Shown here: in pieces, positions 32,988 through 40,833 of the stretch | Layout: the number at the start of each line of letters is the position of its first letter | How positions within the stretch are numbered: the stretch's first letter is position 1 | Source of the DNA: an archaeon | Lineage (GTDB): Archaea; Thermoproteota; Nitrososphaeria; Nitrososphaerales; UBA183 | Assembly: GCA_021788415.1 (NCBI GenBank) | Contig: JAJYKR010000004.1 | Coordinates: forward strand, 1-57,314 | Direction: 5' to 3' | DNA: 57,314 bases | Translations under genes and position numbers: made by a program | Notes under the pieces: model-generated | The model's input: only the letters and a program-made list of their open reading frames with translations | Told to the model about the DNA's origin: nothing | The model's database searches: none

Positions 32988-34994
32988 TTGTCACGCAGCG
33001 TCAGAGAGGTCTCTCAGGAGAGGCCATCTCATGTCACGGCAGTCAAGGAGATAATCCTGGAGAACTTCATGAGCTACGAATATGCCAGGATCCCCCTCCG
33101 GGACGGGCTCAACCTGATAGTGGGCCCCAACGGTGCGGGCAAGTCCTCGGTCCTCCTCGCCATCTCCGTCGCCTTCGGCCAAGCCTACACCGAGCGCTCC
33201 AGGAAGCTCTCCGACCTCATCCGCAGAGGGAAGGACATAGCCCGGGTCTCTCTCATCTTTGACAACTCCGCCAAGGCTGGAGGACGCCCTATCCCCTATT
33301 CGAAGTCGGACACCTTCATGCTGAGCAGGTACCTTAGGCGGGACGGCTCCTACTGGTTCGAGGCGGACTACAAGGAGATCGACAAGAGCGAGGTCGTGAG
33401 GCTCCTGAAGGAGTTCGGGATCAACCCGGACAACCTCCTGATCATCATGCACCAGGGGATGATCGAGGAGCTGGGCGCGGTCACCCCACAGGAGCGGCTG
33501 AAAATGGTGGAGGAGGCGGTGGGGTTCGCAGAGTACAGGCAGAGGATAGTCCTGGCGGAGCAGGAGCTCGGCGGACTGATAGGTGAGGAGAGCTCACTCC
33601 TCCAGCTCATCGACAACGCCAACCAGGCCCTGGAGTACTGGAAGCAGGTCTACGACCGCTATCAGGAGAAGAGGAGGCTCATCGAGCATCGGGACCTGCT
33701 GGCCAAGGAGCTCCTCTGGAGCACCGAGGCGAAGCTCAGCAAGGCCCTGCAGGGGGCGGAGGAGAAGATCATGTCGAAGACGAGGGCGCTGGAGGACCTG
33801 AAGTCCCAGCAGGCAGAGGTCGCCTCCGACGCCGAGCAGACTCAGCAGACGCTCCTCGACAAGCAGGTCGAGCTCCGCAAGCTCTACTACGCGCTGGTGA
33901 GGGCCGAGTCAGAGAAGGCGAAGGACGAGTCTGCCAGGGACGCCTATCGGTCCATCAAGGAAGACTTCACTGGGCTCTCGAGCTCCATCGACGACCTCCT
34001 CTCTCGAGGCGAGGAGAAGAACGTGAAGCGGCTCAAGGAGCTGGCCGACTATATCTGGAAGAAGGGGGAGTCGGCCGAAGAGGACGCCCAACGAAGAAAG
34101 GCGGACCTCGACAGAGAGGTGTCATCGCTGCAGCCAGAGATAACGAGGACGGAGGACCTAATCAGGCGGACCATGGAGAGCTACGTCTCCTTCAAGGTCA
34201 AGGCGGAAGTGCTCTCCTACCGGATCAGGGTGACAGAGTCGGACCTCCACGACCTCGAGAGGAGCGCCAAGGAGTACAGGACGGAACTGGACAAGATGGG
34301 CCCCGACCTCGAAAGGGGAGGCTCCCGCATGGAGACGACTAGACAGCCCTACGAGGTCTCAGAGGAGCTGAAGCTTGTGTCAGCCCACATCCAGAAGATG
34401 CAGGACGTCCCGGACGACGCCGAGAAGATCTACAACGATTACTCGGGGAACATAGACGAGCTGAAGGTGAAGCTGGCCAAGCTCCAGGAGAACAAGAAGT
34501 CCATGCTCTTGGAGCTCGAGTCGCGCAAGGGCGTCTGGAGGAAGGCGATGGAAGACCTCGTGGAGGCGGTCGACCCGCCCTACCAAGCCGTGCTATCGGC
34601 GGCGGACGCGGCCGGCTTCATCAAGTTCGAGCAGGCCGACACCATCGAGGACGCCGGCCTCGACCTCTACGTGGGGTTCAGGGGGGGAGCACCGACCACC
34701 CTCGACCCGTTCACCCAGAGCGGAGGAGAAAGGTCCGTGGCCCTGATGGCGTTCATCCTCTCGCTGCAGGCGAGGATCGTCTCGCCGCTCCGCGCCATGG
34801 ACGAGTTCGACATCCACATGGACCCGAAGAACAGGGAGGCGATGTTCAAGATGATACTGTCGCAGATGAAGCAGAGGGAGGCGTCCCAGTACATAGTCAT
34901 CACCCCGTCCATCCTCACCGTGTTCGACCGGAGCGCCCACGTCATCACCGTGCAGGCGGTCCACGGCGCGTCAGAGGTAAAGGAGCTGAAGTAG
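32988..34994 (+). CDS. SMC ATPase with Smc5/6-like head
   Basis: This 668-aa SMC/Rad50-type ATPase probably dimerises to hold or extrude DNA. Walker A is GPNGAGKS (46-53), the signature is QSGGERS (about 577-583) and Walker B is LRAMDEFDIHMDP (about 601-613). The Walker B region and the INPDNLLIIMHQGMIEEL segment near residue 150 resemble eukaryotic Smc5/6 more than canonical SMC. Two coiled-coil arms of about 150 residues flank a short break near 300-345 (TGLSSSIDDLLSRGEEKN). No full hinge domain fits, so the arm is short. The start is TTG. Kleisin- and KITE-like genes follow immediately. Confidence 0.85.
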   Translation: MSRSVREVSQERPSHVTAVKEIILENFMSYEYARIPLRDGLNLIVGPNGAGKSSVLLAISVAFGQAYTERSRKLSDLIRRGKDIARVSLIFDNSAKAGGRPIPYSKSDTFMLSRYLRRDGSYWFEADYKEIDKSEVVRLLKEFGINPDNLLIIMHQGMIEELGAVTPQERLKMVEEAVGFAEYRQRIVLAEQELGGLIGEESSLLQLIDNANQALEYWKQVYDRYQEKRRLIEHRDLLAKELLWSTEAKLSKALQGAEEKIMSKTRALEDLKSQQAEVASDAEQTQQTLLDKQVELRKLYYALVRAESEKAKDESARDAYRSIKEDFTGLSSSIDDLLSRGEEKNVKRLKELADYIWKKGESAEEDAQRRKADLDREVSSLQPEITRTEDLIRRTMESYVSFKVKAEVLSYRIRVTESDLHDLERSAKEYRTELDKMGPDLERGGSRMETTRQPYEVSEELKLVSAHIQKMQDVPDDAEKIYNDYSGNIDELKVKLAKLQENKKSMLLELESRKGVWRKAMEDLVEAVDPPYQAVLSAADAAGFIKFEQADTIEDAGLDLYVGFRGGAPTTLDPFTQSGGERSVALMAFILSLQARIVSPLRAMDEFDIHMDPKNREAMFKMILSQMKQREASQYIVITPSILTVFDRSAHVITVQAVHGASEVKELK

Positions 34995-34995
34995 G

Positions 34996-35754
34996 CTGGG
35001 GCAGACCAAGCTCGACGACTACCTGAGGGTGATCGAGCTCTGCAGGGACGTCGAGACCAGCAGCGCCAACCCCTTCGACGTGGACATCAAGGAGAAGCTG
35101 CTCATCCTGAAGGAGCGCCTCCCAGAGCTCAAGCTCCTCGACGAGCTCCTCGTGGACTCCGAGGCCATGCTGGAGCTTTCGCGGATAGTAAAGCTCCAGG
35201 ACCAGTTCCTCAAGCAGAGGGCCAGCGCGCTCTACATCGACCCCCTCCTCATACAGCTCAAGCTGAAGCTCCTCCCCAAGGAGGCTCTTTCCGAGGCGTT
35301 CGTCAAGAGCTGGCATCCGGTGGCGCAGGTGGACCAGCTTTCCCCCAGGGGGCTGGAGAAAGCGTTCGTCTACTGGCGCGAGCTCACCCCCATCTCCGAG
35401 CGCTTCAAGGACCAGTTCGGGAGCTATGGCATCCGCCCAGGTGTCGTGGACTACTCCGACCTGTTGAGCCTCGGGGTCTTCACCAAGGAGCAGTTCGAAA
35501 GCAGCCTGGCCCAGCTCCACAACGAGCTGCTCGAGAGGTCCAGCGGGGACTGGGTGGACTATCGGGACTTCATCGGGGACGAGAGCTTCGAAGTCAAGGT
35601 GAGGCGCGCCTACCTGCTCGCCTTCCTCATCAGCGAAGGGAGGGCTCTGCTGAGGACCGAGCCACTCACCGGGAAGATCTGGACCAGGGCGCTGACGGAG
35701 AAGGTGAAAGGCGTCCCGAAGTCGGTGGCGATCTCTATAACGGGTGAGGCCTGA
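34996..35754 (+). CDS. ScpA/Nse4-like kleisin
   Basis: This helical protein of about 252 aa has an N-terminal NPFDVDIKEKLLILKERLPE that parallels the ScpA pattern DPWDIDI. Its C-terminal RRAYLLAFLISEGRALLRTE resembles the kleisin winged helix that docks on an SMC head. The usual start would be GTG at 35029. CTG at 34996, one base after the SMC stop and preceded by AAAGGAG, adds GQTKLDDYLRVIE and looks more natural. QTKLDDYL resembles a PCNA-binding box. The kleisin assignment rests on pattern and operon context. Confidence 0.65.
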   Translation: MGQTKLDDYLRVIELCRDVETSSANPFDVDIKEKLLILKERLPELKLLDELLVDSEAMLELSRIVKLQDQFLKQRASALYIDPLLIQLKLKLLPKEALSEAFVKSWHPVAQVDQLSPRGLEKAFVYWRELTPISERFKDQFGSYGIRPGVVDYSDLLSLGVFTKEQFESSLAQLHNELLERSSGDWVDYRDFIGDESFEVKVRRAYLLAFLISEGRALLRTEPLTGKIWTRALTEKVKGVPKSVAISITGEA

Positions 35755-36314
35755 CGGAGTCCGAGTCCGCGGACAGGGCGCTCCTGGAGAGGAAGGTCAG
35801 GAGGGCGTTCCAGGTCCTTGTCCTCCAGCGCGGGCGCAACCCAGGGGTCAAGGGGTGGGAGATGAAGCGCCACCTCGGGAGGGAGTACCGCAAGATACTC
35901 GAGGTCCTCTCCGAAGACGTGACGCCCATGGGGTTGGAGGTGTTCGAAGTGAAGGGGGCCGACGGGACCGACGACTCTTCCAGGTTCCTGCTGCGCTTCA
36001 GGGAGCCTCCGAGCGTCAGCGAAGCCGAGACATCAGGCATCCGCATCGACGACCTGGCAGTGCTTGCAGCCACCATCGCCTTCATCAACTCCAAGCAGGC
36101 GCGCGTCGCGCGCCGCGAAGCGGAGCAGTTCCTCAGGGAGAAGTTCCCAAAGTGGCGGGTCGACTACTCGCTGGAGAGGTACGTCAAGAGGGGATACCTG
36201 GAGCAGGACGACAGGGGGATGCTCCACATAGGCTGGAGGACCCACGCGGAGGTGGACGAGAAGACGCTGATGACCCTGATCCTTTCCCGCGCTCAGGAAG
36301 CAGCGAAGAAGTAG
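35751..36314 (+). CDS. KITE protein resembling Nse3/MAGE
   Basis: This protein of about 187 aa has two winged-helix-like halves. RKILEVLSEDVTPMGLEVFE and SRFLLRFREP follow the MAGE order. The second half (DDLAVLAATIAFINSKQARV, then YLEQDDRGMLHIGWRTHAE) recalls the MAGE ending YLEY..WGPRAHAE. KITE proteins bind kleisins in SMC complexes. No ATG, GTG or TTG exists in frame near the 5' end. CTG at 35751 overlaps the kleisin stop (CTGA) after a GGTGAGG site. The first ATG is at 35862 and would cut off the first helix. The 3' end overlaps the second Lhr gene by 22 bases. Confidence 0.65.
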   Translation: MTESESADRALLERKVRRAFQVLVLQRGRNPGVKGWEMKRHLGREYRKILEVLSEDVTPMGLEVFEVKGADGTDDSSRFLLRFREPPSVSEAETSGIRIDDLAVLAATIAFINSKQARVARREAEQFLREKFPKWRVDYSLERYVKRGYLEQDDRGMLHIGWRTHAEVDEKTLMTLILSRAQEAAKK

Positions 36315-39160
36315 CGCCTGCGCAGCGCCTCCCTCTCCCCTTCGATGATCAGCTCGACGACGTCAGTCCCTTCCTTCCTCATCTTAGCGGCCAGCGCCCC
36401 CGCGTCCGCCAGCCTGATCCCTCTCCCGGCCATCAGCATGTCCGCCGCGTGCCCGTACTCCTTCCGGAGCTCCGACGACTTCCTGAGGGCTTCGACCAGC
36501 TTGAGCCTGCTCCCGCGTATGTCCGCCCTGCTCCTGGCCTTCATGGCGAGGGAGAAGACGTTCTCGTAGGAGTCGGTGGAGAGCCCCAGGGACCGATTGC
36601 CGCAGGCCGGGCACTCGTCCACCCCCTCGAGGTCCGCGACCTTCCTCAGCTCCAGGAAGTTCCAGCAGTTGGTGCAGACCGCGACCAGGAAGGTCTCGTT
36701 GATCCTCCCTCTTGTCGACTGCTTCAGCAGGGCTCGGAGCCTCTCGGGTGACACGATCTCCCCCCTCCGGCTGATCTCCTCGACCCCGATTCGCGCGATC
36801 GGCGTCAGCCCGTCGTACTCCACGAGCTTGACCTCGATGGCCCCGGCGTTGATCTTCTCGACCACGTCAGCGGCCGCGGCCAGATCGAAGTCGTCATGGA
36901 ATATCATGCTCATCGCCTCTTCGTAGACAGGCGTGTCCCTGAGCGCTTCGATGATCCCCGAGACAGACACGCTGGCGTAGTCCGCGTCCTTGGCTATGGC
37001 CCCGCACTTCTTCCCGGCGTGGATGAGCCGCCGCTTGAATATCCCGCTCCTCTCGACGGCCTTCTCCGTCTCCGCCCTGAGGTCCAGCTTGTGGAGCTCC
37101 TCGATGACCGACATGGCGGCCGCGGGAGACACGTCCGCCTCAATCACGATCCTGTAGGGGTCCTGGTGCACCGCCACCGACTGTCCGATCCTCTCGGAGA
37201 CCAGGTGCCCTATCACCCGGGCCAGGAGCCTGTTGACCCTGTGCCCGAAGGCCGCCTGGATCACGAGGTACCTGTCCCACTTCTCTATGGTGATCAGCCT
37301 CTCCGAGGGTATCGGGAGCCTGGCCGCGTGCTGCTCCTCCACCTCCCTGAGGGCCTCCTGCAGCGCCTCCCTGGGGACGGGGTATGTCCTAACGAGCTCG
37401 TCGAGCAGGCTGTCTCCCGTCCCCTTTTCCAGCGCTTCAGCGTACCTCCTCCGGACCGCCCCGACCTCGGCTGCGACCTCCCTGGGGACGGGTATCTCGT
37501 CCCCCACCCAGTTCGGCACGGCCCCCGTCGGGTCATCCTCGGCCTTCACGTACACCTTGTTGCCGTAGATCTGGTCGACCTTCCAGCACCTCCCCGCCTC
37601 CACGAACTTCACCCCCACCTCCCCGTACTCTGAGACGAACGCTTCGTCCAGGGTGCCGACGAAGTTGTCCCCCTCTATGACCAGGTACTGCTTCTCGTCA
37701 GGAATCATGGAGAGGTTGTCGAAGTAGTACTGGAAGAGGGGCTTGACGTCCCGGGCCCTGAAGACCTTACCATCCGACTCGCTGTAGTAGGCCAGCCGCG
37801 GGTACCTCTCCCTCATGTAGGTGAGGACCTTCTTCAGCCGCTCGCTGTCGAGGTCGGCATAGGCGTAGCTCCTCCTCAGGAGGGCCATGATGTCGTCGAA
37901 GTTCCAGCTGCTCTGCTCGATGAGCAGCCCCGAAACCTGGTGGATGGCGACGTCGTAGGGCTTCATGACCGGCTCGAGCGGCTCCAGCTCCCCCATGGCT
38001 GACTTCCTACAGAGGACCGCCGCTTCGAGGGTGTCGTCAGAGTCCTGGGTTATGACCAGCCCATTGGAGACCTCCCCCACCTTGTGCCCGCTCCTCCCCA
38101 CCCTCTGAATCAGCCTCGTGACCTGCCTGGGCGAGTTGTACTGGACCACGTACTCCAGGAAACCGATGTCAATCCCCAGCTCAAGGCTGCTGGTGCAGAT
38201 CACCCCCAGAAGCTTCCCATCCTTGAGGCTCTTCTCGACAGCCTCCCTGGTGGCTTTGGAGAGGGAGCTGTGGTGGACCGCGATTGGGAACTCTGGGTCC
38301 CAGACCCTGAATCTGCTCGAGAGCGCTTCGGCCTCGGAGCGGGTGTTGGTGAATATCAGGACCGACCTGTACTTCTCGACCAGCTCCCTGACAGTCCGGA
38401 GCCTTGCCGCGACTTCGGGGTACGAATAGATGGCGTCCGCGAGGACCCTGTCGTCCCCGGTCGCCCTCGGCGCGACGACCTTGAGGGAGAGGCTCTTCTC
38501 GACAGGGACCCTCACGACCTCGCACTGGCGCCCGACGCCGACGAGGAACTGCGCCACCTTCTCCGGAGAGCCGACGGTGGCGGACAGCCCCACCACCTGA
38601 AACTCCTTCTCCGCGACGTCTCTGAGCCTCTCGAGCCCGACGCTCAACTGGCTCCCCCTCTTGTCCTCGGATAGCTCGTGGGCCTCGTCCACGACCACCC
38701 ACCTGAGCTTGGACAGGTTCTGCCTTATCCTCCTCCCGACGAGCATGATCTGGAGGGTCTCGGGGGTGGTGATCAGGATGTCAGGGGGAGCGAAGCTCAG
38801 GTTCGTCCTTTCAGCCTGGGAGCTGTCACCGTGCCTGACCCCCAGCCTTATGTCGAACTTCTTGCACCACCACTGCATCCTGTCGAGCATGTCCCTGTTC
38901 AGCGCCCTGAGGGGAGTGATGTAGAGCAGCTTCGTCCCCTTCTCTCTCGACTCCCCCTCCCTCACCATGGCGTCGAGGATGGGGAGGAGGGCAGCCTCTG
39001 TCTTCCCTGTCCCCGTGGGGGCCATCAGCAGAGCGTTCTTCCCTTCCCTCACGATGGGGACCAGCTTCTCCTGGGGGTCGGTGGGGGAGTCGAACCCCCG
39101 CTCCTTCAGCGCTGCCACCAGGGGTGGAGAAAGCAGCTGGAACGCGTTCCCTTCTGTCAT
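36293..39160 (-). CDS. Lhr-type superfamily 2 helicase (second copy)
   Basis: This helicase of about 955 aa is paralogous to the one at 30024. Walker A is MAPTGTGKTEAALLPIL, the box is VVVDEAHELSEDKRGSQ, and motif VI is QRVGRSGHKVG. The Lhr C-terminal region contains a zinc site (CTNC and later CPACG). I chose the ATG at 39160 (MTEGNAFQ). TATA-like GCTTATTGG (about 39200-39208) predicts a start near 39178, after the upstream ATG at 39199. It converges on the SMC operon with a 22-base overlap. Confidence 0.9.
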   Translation of the reverse strand: MTEGNAFQLLSPPLVAALKERGFDSPTDPQEKLVPIVREGKNALLMAPTGTGKTEAALLPILDAMVREGESREKGTKLLYITPLRALNRDMLDRMQWWCKKFDIRLGVRHGDSSQAERTNLSFAPPDILITTPETLQIMLVGRRIRQNLSKLRWVVVDEAHELSEDKRGSQLSVGLERLRDVAEKEFQVVGLSATVGSPEKVAQFLVGVGRQCEVVRVPVEKSLSLKVVAPRATGDDRVLADAIYSYPEVAARLRTVRELVEKYRSVLIFTNTRSEAEALSSRFRVWDPEFPIAVHHSSLSKATREAVEKSLKDGKLLGVICTSSLELGIDIGFLEYVVQYNSPRQVTRLIQRVGRSGHKVGEVSNGLVITQDSDDTLEAAVLCRKSAMGELEPLEPVMKPYDVAIHQVSGLLIEQSSWNFDDIMALLRRSYAYADLDSERLKKVLTYMRERYPRLAYYSESDGKVFRARDVKPLFQYYFDNLSMIPDEKQYLVIEGDNFVGTLDEAFVSEYGEVGVKFVEAGRCWKVDQIYGNKVYVKAEDDPTGAVPNWVGDEIPVPREVAAEVGAVRRRYAEALEKGTGDSLLDELVRTYPVPREALQEALREVEEQHAARLPIPSERLITIEKWDRYLVIQAAFGHRVNRLLARVIGHLVSERIGQSVAVHQDPYRIVIEADVSPAAAMSVIEELHKLDLRAETEKAVERSGIFKRRLIHAGKKCGAIAKDADYASVSVSGIIEALRDTPVYEEAMSMIFHDDFDLAAAADVVEKINAGAIEVKLVEYDGLTPIARIGVEEISRRGEIVSPERLRALLKQSTRGRINETFLVAVCTNCWNFLELRKVADLEGVDECPACGNRSLGLSTDSYENVFSLAMKARSRADIRGSRLKLVEALRKSSELRKEYGHAADMLMAGRGIRLADAGALAAKMRKEGTDVVELIIEGEREALRRRYFFAAS

Positions 39161-39430
39161 GATGCCGAGAGTGAGGCGATTCCGGCCGGCCCACTCCAAT
39201 AAGCTTGCGGTCTTTCACCGAGGCGTCCCCAGGGAAGGATGAAAGTGTTAGACCGAGATACCAGAGGCCGCGAGGAGGTCTTCCGAGGGGTGGAGGTCAA
39301 GGACACCCTGGAGGGGTGTCAGTTTCAACACAACTTCAGACGACCCCATTAGAGCATGAAGGGGTAGACGAAAGTAAACAGGAAGAACTCGGAGGGGTCT
39401 TCTGACTGGGTGACAGAACCCGGCTATCGC

Positions 39431-39438
39431 CTTAAATA
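39431..39438 (+). promoter_or_regulatory. TATA box of the lipoylation operon
   Basis: CTTAAATA lies about 30 bases before a predicted start near 39460 and in front of the HTH regulator gene that begins the lipA operon. Confidence 0.45.
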
Positions 39439-39446
39439 ACGGGACT

Positions 39447-39460
39447 ATAACATAAGTTAT
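39447..39460. promoter_or_regulatory. Possible autoregulatory operator
   Basis: ATAAC (39447-39451) and GTTAT (39456-39460) form an inverted repeat with a 4-base spacer, between the TATA box and the TTG start of the HTH gene. A repressor bound here would cover the transcript start. The short arms make this tentative. Confidence 0.3.
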
Positions 39461-39469
39461 CGAGAGCGC

Positions 39470-39904
39470 TTGTCGAAGCTCATCAGCCCCTATGAAATCG
39501 TGGCGAAGTCGGCCCTCCCAGCCCTCCGCGCCATGGTCGCCAGGAGGCTCCATGAGGACTACCACATGACCCAGCAGCAGGTCGCAAGGTGCCTGGGGGT
39601 GACCCAGGCCTCGGTGAGCAACTACGCGAGGAAGACCAGGGGGGTGATGGTGAACCTGGAGACCGACAGCACCGTGGCGAAGGCCGCAGACAAGATCGCC
39701 AGGGAGCTCTCCTCGTCGGAGCCTGACACGAGGGAGGCCCTCAGGGACATGACCGAGGTCCTCGACTACATACGCTTCAACAGGATGATGTGCCTGCTGC
39801 ACGGCGACCTGGAACCCGGCTTCCAGACCGAGGGGTGCTACGCCTGCGAGGGGACGTTCTCCGGAAAGGATTTTGACAGGCTGAAAGTGCTCGTCGGCAG
39901 CTGA
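39470..39904 (+). CDS. HTH regulator at the head of the lipoylation operon
   Basis: This 144-aa protein has a central helix-turn-helix, MTQQQVARCLGVTQASVSNY (residues 33-52), of the XRE-like archaeal COG2522 type. A C-terminal extension has cysteines (MMCLLHGDLEP, EGCYACEG) that could bind metal or sense redox state. The start is TTG. The stop is 2 bases before lipA, so it is co-transcribed and probably controls this operon. The effector is unknown. Confidence 0.75.
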   Translation: MSKLISPYEIVAKSALPALRAMVARRLHEDYHMTQQQVARCLGVTQASVSNYARKTRGVMVNLETDSTVAKAADKIARELSSSEPDTREALRDMTEVLDYIRFNRMMCLLHGDLEPGFQTEGCYACEGTFSGKDFDRLKVLVGS

Positions 39905-39906
39905 TC

Positions 39907-40833
39907 TTGCTAGCCGAACCAAAGCCGCGGTGGCTCACGGTATCCTCCCCCCGAGGGAAGAGCTACGAGGACCTGAAGGAGCTCTTCAGCGGCCTCAGCC
40001 TCCACACCGTCTGCCAGGAGGCCCACTGTCCCAACGTCGGCGAGTGCTGGGGGGGCGGGACCGCGACCCTCATGCTGATGGGGGACATGTGTTCGCGCGG
40101 GTGCCGGTTCTGCAACGTCGCGCCCGGGAAGCCCAACGGCGTCCTCGACCAGCACGAGCCAGAGAACGTGGCCTTCGCCCTCTCCCAGATGGGCCTCACC
40201 TACGTCGTGCTCACATCGGTGGACAGGGACGACCTCCCGGACGGGGGAGCCTCGCACTTCGCCCGGACCATCAGGCTGGTCAAGGAGAAGAACCCAGGAA
40301 TGCTGGTGGAGGTCCTGATCCCCGACTTCCAGGGAGACCTCGACGGCCTGAAGCAGGTGGTCGAGGCTGGGCCCGACGTCATAGCGCACAACATCGAGAC
40401 GACGATGACCCTCACCCCCGCCGTCAGGGACCCTCGGGCGCACTACTGGCAGTCCCTCTCGGTCCTGAAGAACGTGAAGAAGCTAAGCCGCCGTGCCTAC
40501 ACGAAGTCGTCGATCATGGTGGGGCTGGGCGAGTCAGAGGAAGAGGTGAGGCAGGCCATGGTCCACCTCAGGCTGGCGGACGTCGACTTCCTTACGGTGG
40601 GGCAGTACCTCCGTCCCTCCTCCAGGCACCTGAAGGTGGTCGAGTACGTGAAGCCAGACCAGTTCTCACGGTACAGGGCCATGGGGACTGAGCTCGGCTT
40701 CCTCTACGTCGCGTCGGGCCCCCTGGTGAGGAGCAGCTACCGGGCGGGGGAGTTCTTCATCAGAGCAGCCGTCGGGAGCAGCTCCGGCCGGCGCCAGTCT
40801 TATATCGCTGCGGAGGCGGAAAGGGACGATTGA
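39907..40833 (+). CDS. lipA: Lipoyl synthase
   Basis: This 308-aa radical-SAM enzyme inserts sulfur into protein-bound octanoyl groups. The auxiliary cluster motif CQEAHCPNVGEC is near residue 36 and the radical-SAM motif CSRGCRFC near 62. The C-terminal RSSYRAGEFF carries the family's RSSY motif. The start is TTG at 39907. It overlaps the E1 gene by 4 bases (TTGA). It would lipoylate the E2 encoded downstream, after LipB transfers octanoate. Confidence 0.95.
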   Translation: MLAEPKPRWLTVSSPRGKSYEDLKELFSGLSLHTVCQEAHCPNVGECWGGGTATLMLMGDMCSRGCRFCNVAPGKPNGVLDQHEPENVAFALSQMGLTYVVLTSVDRDDLPDGGASHFARTIRLVKEKNPGMLVEVLIPDFQGDLDGLKQVVEAGPDVIAHNIETTMTLTPAVRDPRAHYWQSLSVLKNVKKLSRRAYTKSSIMVGLGESEEEVRQAMVHLRLADVDFLTVGQYLRPSSRHLKVVEYVKPDQFSRYRAMGTELGFLYVASGPLVRSSYRAGEFFIRAAVGSSSGRRQSYIAAEAERDD

